Shown: positions 26,176-32,329 of the stretch, piece by piece
How positions within the stretch are numbered: the stretch's first letter is position 1
Layout: each line of letters opens with the position of its first letter
Source of the DNA: Planctomycetota bacterium
GTDB taxonomy: Bacteria > Planctomycetota > UBA8742 > UBA2392
DNA: 64,000 nucleotides
Assembly: GCA_016722065.1 (NCBI GenBank)
Contig: JADKGX010000001.1
Location: 2,294,001-2,358,000 of the forward strand
Reading direction: 5' to 3'
The notes under the pieces: generated by a model
Told to the model about the DNA's origin: nothing
Seen by the model: the letters and a program-made list of their open reading frames with translations, nothing else
Databases searched by the model: none
Translations under genes and position numbers: made by a program

Positions 26176-26484
26176 TCAGCTTGCGCGGTTTCGCCAGGGT
26201 GTATTGACCAGCAGGTCCATCTGCGTGATATCGGCCTTGGGTATGAAGACTTTCTTGGTGCGCGGCCAGTGGCCTTGATCCAGTGCTGCGTCCAGGTACT
26301 GAACCACCTCGGGCCTGTTGAAATCGCCCTCCAGCTGGTCCAGGTCGACCATGATCAGTTGCTCGTTTTCAAAACGGGAACAGCGACCCACGTAGGTCTT
26401 GCTGTCGCGGGTTTCCACGACACAGGTCTTGCCATGAAACAGGGCAAGGCGCTTTTGCGGGTCGGATGTCGGTGCTGGTTCCAT
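26176..26484 (-). CDS. Small YVGRC/GHWPR-family protein, paralogue 2
   Basis: A 102-residue soluble protein, paralogous to the product at 25708: KTYVGRC, LIMVDLD, QGHWPRTKK, IPKADI appear in the same order and spacing. It starts with MEPAPTSDPQKRLALFHGKT. The mRNA just before the start forms a 13-bp perfect hairpin leaving 7 nt to the ATG and no ribosome site, which suggests translational control. It lies downstream of the bacilliredoxin gene on the same strand and may be co-transcribed with it. Function unknown. Confidence 0.68.
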   Translation of the reverse strand: MEPAPTSDPQKRLALFHGKTCVVETRDSKTYVGRCSRFENEQLIMVDLDQLEGDFNRPEVVQYLDAALDQGHWPRTKKVFIPKADITQMDLLVNTPWRNRAS

Positions 26485-26491
26485 GGATGTT

Positions 26492-26523
26492 GGCAGGGCC
26501 CGACAGAAACGTCGGGCCCTGCC
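26492..26523 (-). terminator. 13-bp hairpin upstream of paralogue 2
   Basis: Perfect arms GGCAGGGCCCGAC and GTCGGGCCCTGCC with a 6-nt loop, between the bacilliredoxin stop (26538) and the next start (26484). No T-tract follows on the minus strand, so it may act as a leader or attenuation hairpin rather than a true terminator. Confidence 0.55.
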
Positions 26524-26537
26524 GGGTCAATTTGCGG

Positions 26538-26969
26538 TTACGCCGATTGCTTGACGCAGACCTTTTCGAACTCGCCGATCAGCTTCTTGGCAACACTGTC
26601 AGGGTTGCCGCCTTCAAACACGTGGCGCGGCACATAGCTGACGGGCTTTCCGTCCTTGAAGATGTAAACGCTGGGGCTGCTGGGCGGAACCTGCGGCATC
26701 TGCGCCCGCACCACGCTGACAGCGTCTGTGTCGTTGCCCGCAAACACCGTGGCGACTTTGTCGGGTTTGACGACGTTTTCGAGGGCCTTGAGGATCCCGG
26801 GGCGGGCAGCGCCAGCGGCGCAACCACAGACCGAGTTCACCACGACCATCGAGACACCCTTGCTGTCGGCCAGAAAATCCTGCGCGGCCTGGGCGGACTT
26901 GAGTTCCTTGATGCCTTTGTCGGCAAGTTCGGCGCGCATCCAGGCGATCATTTCTTCGGGGTACGGCAT
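26538..26969 (-). CDS. Bacilliredoxin, BrxA/BrxB (YphP/YqiW) family
   Basis: A 143-residue thioredoxin-fold protein, standard length for the family. The family active site CGC is present in NSVCGCAAGAARPG. Downstream segments PPSSPSVYIFKDGKPVSYVPRH with the cis-proline and the C-terminal helix GEFEKVCV complete the fold. In firmicutes such proteins remove bacillithiol from mixed disulfides. Whether this organism makes bacillithiol cannot be told from the window. The AAGGAG ribosome site is well placed before ATG 26969. It is 41 bp downstream of the Mrp gene and probably in its transcript. Confidence 0.9.
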   Translation of the reverse strand: MPYPEEMIAWMRAELADKGIKELKSAQAAQDFLADSKGVSMVVVNSVCGCAAGAARPGILKALENVVKPDKVATVFAGNDTDAVSVVRAQMPQVPPSSPSVYIFKDGKPVSYVPRHVFEGGNPDSVAKKLIGEFEKVCVKQSA

Positions 26970-27010
26970 GTCGGTTCTCCTTGGTATGACGGTTTGTGTC
27001 TGGCTTCAGT

Positions 27011-28081
27011 TTAGCTTGCTACGGCGACTTCGGTGCCGGCGGCCTTGACGGCTATGGCCCGGGCAACGCGGTCGGCCATGGTGCATAGGGTTTTGGCGGC
27101 TGTGTTGCCGGGGTGCGAATGCACAATCGGGGCGCCCGTATCGCCTGACACCACAACGCGTTCGGTAAGTGGAATGGTGCCGAAATTTTCGATGCGATAG
27201 CGTTTGGCTGCTTTGTCACCTGCGCCTGCGCCGAAAATGCGCGATTCCTTGCCACAGTGGCCGCAAAGGAAGCTGCTCATGTTCTCAATCACGCCCAGCA
27301 CACTGACCTTGACGCCTTGAAACATGCCAATGGCGCGCTGCACGTCGGCCAGGGCGACGTCCTGGGGCGTGGTCACAATCAGGGCTACGGCGCCGGGAAT
27401 CATGCGCGCCAGCGAAAGCTGTACGTCGCCAGTGCCGGGTGGCATGTCAACTACCAGGTAATCCAGGTCGCCCCAATCCACCTGGCCCAGGAACTGGTTC
27501 AGGGCGGAATCCAGCATCGGGCCGCGCCAGATTACCGGCTGACCATCTTCCAGCAGAAAGCCCATCGACATCAACTTCAGGCCCAGACGCTGCAGCGGGA
27601 CAATCGTTTTGTCGTCGCGCGCGCTGGGCTGCTCGCCCTTGATAGCGAACATGGTGGGTACGCTGGGGCCGTAAATGTCTGCGTCCAGCAGCCCCACTTT
27701 GGCGCCACGTTGCGCAAGGGCGACGGCCAGGTTGGCAGCGACGGTGCTTTTGCCCACGCCACCCTTGCCGCTGGCCACCAGAATCACGTTGCGAACACCC
27801 GGAATCAGGTCCACGGCGGTTTTCTGCACGCGCGTGGTGTTGGCGGTCATGTTGATCTTGATGTCGGTGGTGTTCAGGCGTGATGTCAGGGCCGCTTTGA
27901 CGTCGCCGGCGATCTTTTCCTTCAGCGGGCAGGCCGGGGTTGTCAGTTCTACCGTCAACTCAATCGACTTGCCCTGGCTGCGAATGTCCTTGACCATGCC
28001 AAGGTCGACCAGGTCCTTGTGCAGGTCCGGGTCTTGCACCCCCTTCAGGGCGGCTTTGATCTCGGCTTCGGTGAATGACAT
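27011..28081 (-). CDS. apbC: Mrp/ApbC-type iron-sulfur cluster carrier ATPase
   Basis: A 356-residue protein: N-terminal MIP18/DUF59 domain (residues 1-95, with TPACPLKEKIAGDV) fused to a ParA-like ATPase with deviant Walker A GKGGVGKST, the LLDADIYGPSVP segment and the CxxC (FLCGHCGK) that binds the bridging cluster between subunits. It loads Fe-S clusters onto apoproteins; possible clients here are LipA, the radical SAM protein and the Rieske protein. The start is set at 28081 (MSFTEAEIKAAL); ATG 28087 is two codons upstream. No ribosome site is obvious. Confidence 0.92.
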   Translation of the reverse strand: MSFTEAEIKAALKGVQDPDLHKDLVDLGMVKDIRSQGKSIELTVELTTPACPLKEKIAGDVKAALTSRLNTTDIKINMTANTTRVQKTAVDLIPGVRNVILVASGKGGVGKSTVAANLAVALAQRGAKVGLLDADIYGPSVPTMFAIKGEQPSARDDKTIVPLQRLGLKLMSMGFLLEDGQPVIWRGPMLDSALNQFLGQVDWGDLDYLVVDMPPGTGDVQLSLARMIPGAVALIVTTPQDVALADVQRAIGMFQGVKVSVLGVIENMSSFLCGHCGKESRIFGAGAGDKAAKRYRIENFGTIPLTERVVVSGDTGAPIVHSHPGNTAAKTLCTMADRVARAIAVKAAGTEVAVAS

Positions 28082-28180
28082 GTGCATGAGCGTATATGTT
28101 GGACTGCCAATGTCCACTATACGCAACGTGGCCGGCAAGGGTTGATTCCAAACAGGCAATCGTTGGGGCAACCATGGTCT

Positions 28181-28218
28181 GGTGCCTCGTGCAGCGGAAA
28201 GGGCGTGCACGAGACACC
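28181..28218 (-). other. Inverted repeat between rho and mrp genes
   Basis: Arms 28181-28193 and 28206-28218 pair over 12 of 13 positions with a 12-nt loop, 13 bp after the rho stop. No T-run follows on the minus strand. It may be an mRNA-end or Rho-related structure. Confidence 0.45.
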
Positions 28219-28231
28219 AGGCTTGGCTTGT

Positions 28232-29908
28232 CTATCCGATGTTCATGGTCAGCAGGAACTCGGCGTTGTGCTGGGTCTTCTTGAGCTTGTCCTTGAGCAA
28301 CTCCATGGCCTCGATCGGGTTCATGTCGTTGAGAATCCGGCGCAGCACCCACATGCGCTTTTGTTCGTCGGGGTCCAGCAGCAGTTCTTCCTTTCGGGTA
28401 CCGCTGCGCGTGACGTCAATCGCCGGGTAGGTGCGGCGGTCGGCCAGGCGGCGGTCCAGGTGCAGTTCCGCGTTGCCGGTGCCCTTGAACTCTTCAAAGA
28501 TTACTTCGTCCATGCGCGAGCCGGTGTCAATCAACGCTGTGGCGATGATGGTCAGGCTGCCACCTTCTTCAATGTTGCGCGCTGCACCAAAGAAGCGCTT
28601 GGGGCGCTGCAGGGCGCTGGCGTCTACGCCGCCGGTCAGAATCTTGCCGCTGTGGGGCTGCTCGGCGTTGTAGGCGCGGCCCAGGCGGGTCACGCTGTCC
28701 AGCAGAATCACCACGTCTACCTTGTGTTCGACAAGGCGCTTGGCCTTGTTGAGGACCATTTCGGTGACCTGCACGTGGCGCGACGTGGCTTCATCAAAGG
28801 TGCTGGCCACGACTTCGGCATCGACGGTTCGCTCCATGTCCGTTACTTCTTCGGGGCGTTCGTCGATCAGCAGCACGATCACGTAGATGTTGGGGTGATT
28901 GGCGCGAATGGCGTTTGCAATCTTCTGCATCAGCACGGTTTTGCCGGTGCGTGGCGGGGCCACGATCAGGCAGCGCTGACCCATGCCGATGGGCGTAATC
29001 AGGTCCACGACCCGCAGGTTCAGGTCGTTTTTCACTTCCAGGAAGATACGGCGGTCGGGGTAAAGCGGCGTCAGTTCGTCAAAGGGCACGATTTCGGTCA
29101 GCTTGTGCGGGTCGTGGCCATTGACGCTTTCGACCTTGAGCAGCGCAAAGTAACGCTCGTTGTCCTTGGGTGGGCGAATGGTGCCGGCGACAATGTGGCC
29201 GGATTTGAGCCCAAAGCGCCTGATCTGGCTGGGGGAGACATAGATGTCGTCGGGGCTGGGCAGGTAGTTGTAATCCGGGCTGCGCAGGAAGCCAAAACCC
29301 TCATTCAGCACTTCGAGCACGCCTTCGCCATAGATCATGGCGCCGCGATTGACGTGGTCTTTCAACAACTGAAAGATCAGGTCCTGCTTCTTGAGGCCGC
29401 CGACATCCTGCATGCCAAGCTCGCGCACTTCGCGCTGCAGCTTGTCCATGGTGGTTTTCTGCAGGTCATTCAGCTTGATTGTGGTGACCGGGCCCGTGGG
29501 GCGCGGTGGCTGCTGTGCCGTGGAACTGCCGGTATCCGTGGCATCAATGTCTTCGTTGGGCGGCGCCATGGGCTTGGCGGCCGGGGCTGGCGGGGGCGCG
29601 TCGTTGTAGTCGGCCACCACTGTGGAAGACACGTCGCTGGTCATGCGGTCGGCTGCGGCCTGCTGGCGTGCGGCGTCGGATTGCAGGCGGGCGGCCTCGC
29701 GTTCTTCGTCGCGTTCGCGGCGGGCTTCCATGCGCGCCAGTTCCGCTTGCTGGGACTGCACTTCGTACAGCGGGTCGTTCATCTTGTCTTTGCGGGGCCC
29801 GCCTTTGCCGCCGCCACCACCACCGCCGCCGCGCCGTCCGGGGCCACGCCCGCGACCGCGGTTCTTGTTGCGATGGCTGTTATTGTTGTTTCCATTTCCG
29901 TCGTTCAT
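28232..29908 (-). CDS. rho: Transcription termination factor Rho with Gly/Arg-rich N-terminus
   Basis: A 558-residue hexameric RNA helicase that ends transcripts. About 150 extra N-terminal residues precede the conserved core: an Asn/Arg/Gly stretch (HRNKNRGRGRGPGRRGGGGG), a charged helix rich in Arg/Glu/Ala, then a Pro/Ala linker. The core has the Rho-N helix (LNDLQKTTMDKLQREVRELG), the primary RNA-binding cold-shock domain (GFGFLRSPDYNYLPSPDDIY), Walker A APPRTGKT, Walker B VVILLDSVTRLGRAYN, and the R-loop segment FFGAARNIEEGGSLTIIATA. GGAG lies 7 bp before the ATG. Long basic or Gly-rich Rho extensions are known in other phyla and may add RNA binding or phase separation. Confidence 0.95.
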   Translation of the reverse strand: MNDGNGNNNNSHRNKNRGRGRGPGRRGGGGGGGGKGGPRKDKMNDPLYEVQSQQAELARMEARRERDEEREAARLQSDAARQQAAADRMTSDVSSTVVADYNDAPPPAPAAKPMAPPNEDIDATDTGSSTAQQPPRPTGPVTTIKLNDLQKTTMDKLQREVRELGMQDVGGLKKQDLIFQLLKDHVNRGAMIYGEGVLEVLNEGFGFLRSPDYNYLPSPDDIYVSPSQIRRFGLKSGHIVAGTIRPPKDNERYFALLKVESVNGHDPHKLTEIVPFDELTPLYPDRRIFLEVKNDLNLRVVDLITPIGMGQRCLIVAPPRTGKTVLMQKIANAIRANHPNIYVIVLLIDERPEEVTDMERTVDAEVVASTFDEATSRHVQVTEMVLNKAKRLVEHKVDVVILLDSVTRLGRAYNAEQPHSGKILTGGVDASALQRPKRFFGAARNIEEGGSLTIIATALIDTGSRMDEVIFEEFKGTGNAELHLDRRLADRRTYPAIDVTRSGTRKEELLLDPDEQKRMWVLRRILNDMNPIEAMELLKDKLKKTQHNAEFLLTMNIG

Positions 29909-30070
29909 GTTCGCTCCGTGTTGCCCGTGCTTTGCACCGGGCGTTGTTCGCGCCGGGCCGTCCCTGATGGACCTGCCCTGAAAAGCGCTGTTGTGGCCCA
30001 GACAAACCGCCTGGCGCCGATTGCCGGGTTTCTTTCGATGTTGGCCCCGGCGGGCCGAATTTGTTTGTCG

Positions 30071-30664
30071 CTAACTTATGTACTCGTGCCAAAGGCGCTC
30101 TACCTGCGCTTGGGTCGCTTCCGGGCTGCCGCCATTGTCAATCACGGCGTCGGCCAGTGCGCGCTTGGTGTCCAGGCTTAGCTGGTGCTGCTGGCGCTTG
30201 TGCAACTCGCCGCGCTTCCAGCCCCGCTTGCTTTCGGCGCGTCTTTCGCGCTCTTCCTCCGGGCAGGCCACGTACACCAGTACGTCGTACTTGCCCTCGT
30301 AAGCCTTGCTTTCCAGCAGCAGGCTGACATCCAGCACCACGGCCTTGGCTTCGCCTTTCAGCGCCGCTTCTAGTCGGGCCTGAGTGCGCGCCCGGATTCT
30401 CGGGTGCGTTATGCTGTTCAGCTTCTCCAGTTTGGCCGCATCCCCAAACACCGCCGCAGCCAGCTTGGCCCGGTCTACGCTTGCGTCGGGGGCAAACACA
30501 TCACCAAAGGCCTTGCCAATTTCTTGCCGCACCAAGGCGTCTTTCAGTACTTCATGGCCCTCGGCGTCGGCGTCGACAACTGTCGCGCCTAATGCCTCAA
30601 AGGCCCGGGCCACGGATGACTTGCCGCTTGCCACACCGCCAACCAGGGCAAAAACCCGGGTCAC
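30071..30664 (-). CDS. coaE: Dephospho-CoA kinase
   Basis: A 197-residue P-loop kinase that catalyses the last step of coenzyme A synthesis. The start is set at GTG 30664 (MTRVFALVGGVASGKSS), where the family normally begins; a TTG at 30691 would add nine residues translated from a tandem repeat. Walker A is GGVASGKSS, the CoA-binding segment VVDADAEGHEVL follows, then LNSITHPRIRART and the lid with arginines in ACPEEERERRAESKRG. It lies 162 bp upstream of rho on the same strand. A heptamer array sits immediately upstream and overlaps any promoter. Confidence 0.92.
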   Translation of the reverse strand: MTRVFALVGGVASGKSSVARAFEALGATVVDADAEGHEVLKDALVRQEIGKAFGDVFAPDASVDRAKLAAAVFGDAAKLEKLNSITHPRIRARTQARLEAALKGEAKAVVLDVSLLLESKAYEGKYDVLVYVACPEEERERRAESKRGWKRGELHKRQQHQLSLDTKRALADAVIDNGGSPEATQAQVERLWHEYIS

Positions 30665-30673
30665 GGGCGTATC

Positions 30674-30722
30674 CCAATGAGCAATGAACAATGAGTAATG
30701 AACAAAGAAGCATGGGCAATGG
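30674..30722. repeat. Heptamer tandem repeat, orientation 1
   Basis: Seven 7-bp units in register (CCAATGA, GCAATGA, ACAATGA, GTAATGA, ACAAAGA, AGCATGG, GCAATGG) just upstream of coaE. They are an inverted version of the array at 30761. Confidence 0.88.
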
Positions 30723-30760
30723 CGGCAAATGCCGGCCCGCGAGAGTTCTGCCTTGCTGTC

Positions 30761-30823
30761 ACTTGTTCATTGTTACTTGTTAATTGTTCATTGTTCATTG
30801 TTACTTGCTCATTGCCCTTTGCC
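30761..30823. repeat. Heptamer tandem repeat, orientation 2
   Basis: Nine 7-bp units in register (ACTTGTT, CATTGTT, ACTTGTT, AATTGTT, CATTGTT, CATTGTT, ACTTGCT, CATTGCC, CTTTGCC). Its complement matches the array at 30674, giving an inverted pair about 40 bp apart. The stop codon of the lipoprotein gene (30809-30811) lies inside it. Confidence 0.9.
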
Positions 30824-32329
30824 CATCGTGCCGACGTTCCAGCCCTCAAGCACTTTCAGCGGGTCGCCCTTGGCCCCTGTGCCGGTTGCCCCAACAAGCA
30901 ATGCCAATGCTGCATCGCGTGCGGCGCGGCGGGAGTCGCCCTCGCGCAACCCGCGGCTGACTACCTCGATGCTGAGTAACTCGTTGCCTATGGCGATTAC
31001 ACCCAAAAGCTGTTGTTCGGCGGCGGTCTCGGTGTAATCCCAGACCACGGCGTCTATCTTTGAGTCCTCAAGTCGGCGGCCAACGCCAAAGCCCTTGGGG
31101 TTCTTGCCTGTGCGGCGCGAGAAGGTGGCGTCATTGCGGACACGCACACGCAAGTCGCCCGGGGCATCGTCTTCTTTGAGCCTGCGGATCAGCAACCAGG
31201 GTTTGGCGCCCTCGCCGTCAACCTGAATCGTGGAATCGCCCCCGGTTTTGCGGGCGACCTGGCCGTCTTTCAGTGGAAGGTTGAGGGTGCCCCCGGGGAA
31301 AACCAGCTTCCCCTGCTTCAGCTCGTCGAGCGAGCTGGTGCACTTATGCTTTGGCATGCCCTCTAACGCAAGCTCGCGCTTGATGGAAATCGAGGACAGG
31401 ATGTCCTCCACGGCCTTCTGTTCCTGGCCGGCGCCACCCCCCGGCGCTGGAATGTCCGGCCCCTGGCGAACCCACTCCGCGATCAAGAGCCACGTGGAGT
31501 GTTGCAGTCGCAGCTCCCGGCAGGCATAGACGGCCTCAAGAATCTGGCTCTGACCGGATTTCGAGTGGATGACTGCCTTCGATCCGTCCTGGCTGACTTC
31601 AACAGCCATGCCCCTGGCAGTAAGGGACTTCTCCCGACTCCGAGCGATCATGTCCGGCACGACTGCAGGATCGCGACCGCCCTTTGCCAGCGCCAGGCTG
31701 AGGTTCTTGACCCCGCCTGCTTCCATCGCCATCAATTCGGTGCCGTACCAGTCCACGGGCCAGAGCTTGCTGCCCTGGGGCAGTTTGAACTCCAGCAGCA
31801 CGCGTTCGTCGGGGTTCTCCAGCGGCGCGACGCGCAGACGGCGTTTCTGGTCGCTGTCCAGACCCGTGAAGAAGTCCGGGTACTCGTTCTGGTCATTGGG
31901 CACGAAGCTGAGCCACTCAATCCCGGCCTGGGTGCCGATGTCGAGAAAGTTCGATTGCGCCTCACTGGGCCGGATGATGTCCGGCTTTACATCAATCTCG
32001 CCATTGGTCTTTGGCGGCTGGTTACATGCGGCAAGCAGCATCAGGGCCAGCACACCCAGCAGGGCCTGTGTCGCCCCTGCGGGGCTCAGGCGGTGGGGGG
32101 CTGCGGACCCCGGGCTTACGCCAGGGGCTATGTTCTGGCGTCCCCTGCGGGGGCTGACTGCCACGACACGGTCCGCGACCGGTGACTCGCGACTTGCGAC
32201 CAGCGACCCGCGGCAAGCGACTGCCAACCCTCGACCAGCGACGGGCGACTCGCGACCAGCGGCCGGCGACCCGTGGCAATCGGCGCTGTCGTTTCCTGAA
32301 CCCTGACCACTGTCCACTGACCACTGCAT
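30809..32329 (-). CDS. Lipoprotein of unknown function with repeat-derived 5' end
   Basis: From the ATG at 32329 the frame is 506 residues. That ATG overlaps the polA stop (TGATG) and has GGAGG 7 bp upstream, an ideal start; yet the lipobox cysteine (LALMLLAAC) is at residue 102. The first 85 or so residues are translated repeats: a 7-bp array (RESPVAGRG-like text) and palindromic elements. A GTG at about residue 57 would give a shorter n-region. The mature protein (FLDIGTQAGIEWLSFVPNDQ, then LAVGRRLEDS-like C-terminal beta strands) is not recognised. Only the mature region reads as normal protein. Translationally coupled to polA. Confidence 0.65.
   Translation of the reverse strand: MQWSVDSGQGSGNDSADCHGSPAAGRESPVAGRGLAVACRGSLVASRESPVADRVVAVSPRRGRQNIAPGVSPGSAAPHRLSPAGATQALLGVLALMLLAACNQPPKTNGEIDVKPDIIRPSEAQSNFLDIGTQAGIEWLSFVPNDQNEYPDFFTGLDSDQKRRLRVAPLENPDERVLLEFKLPQGSKLWPVDWYGTELMAMEAGGVKNLSLALAKGGRDPAVVPDMIARSREKSLTARGMAVEVSQDGSKAVIHSKSGQSQILEAVYACRELRLQHSTWLLIAEWVRQGPDIPAPGGGAGQEQKAVEDILSSISIKRELALEGMPKHKCTSSLDELKQGKLVFPGGTLNLPLKDGQVARKTGGDSTIQVDGEGAKPWLLIRRLKEDDAPGDLRVRVRNDATFSRRTGKNPKGFGVGRRLEDSKIDAVVWDYTETAAEQQLLGVIAIGNELLSIEVVSRGLREGDSRRAARDAALALLVGATGTGAKGDPLKVLEGWNVGTMGKGQ
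32069..32086. repeat. Short palindromic repeat element, third copy
   Basis: TGTCGCCCCTGCGGGGCT matches the core of the direct-repeat motif at 22646-22663 and 23070-23087. It lies inside the 5' part of the lipoprotein frame. Confidence 0.65.
32108..32127. repeat. Palindromic repeat, GTAA-loop type, in coding frame
   Basis: CCCCGGGC, TTAC, GCCAGGGG: an 8-bp stem with one mismatch around a GTAA loop (minus strand), same build as at 22568 and 22687. Confidence 0.65.
32173..32277. repeat. Heptamer tandem repeat, 15 units (NNGCGAC)
   Basis: Fifteen 7-bp units in perfect register from 32173 to 32277; ten end exactly in GCGAC, GTGAC or TCGAC and the others differ by one or two bases (GCGGC, CCAAC, GTGGC). 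It is read through by the lipoprotein frame, three units giving seven codons. Confidence 0.9.

Noticed and set aside
28082..30181. A 699-codon open frame on the plus strand
   Set aside because: Antisense to rho, which has full family motifs.
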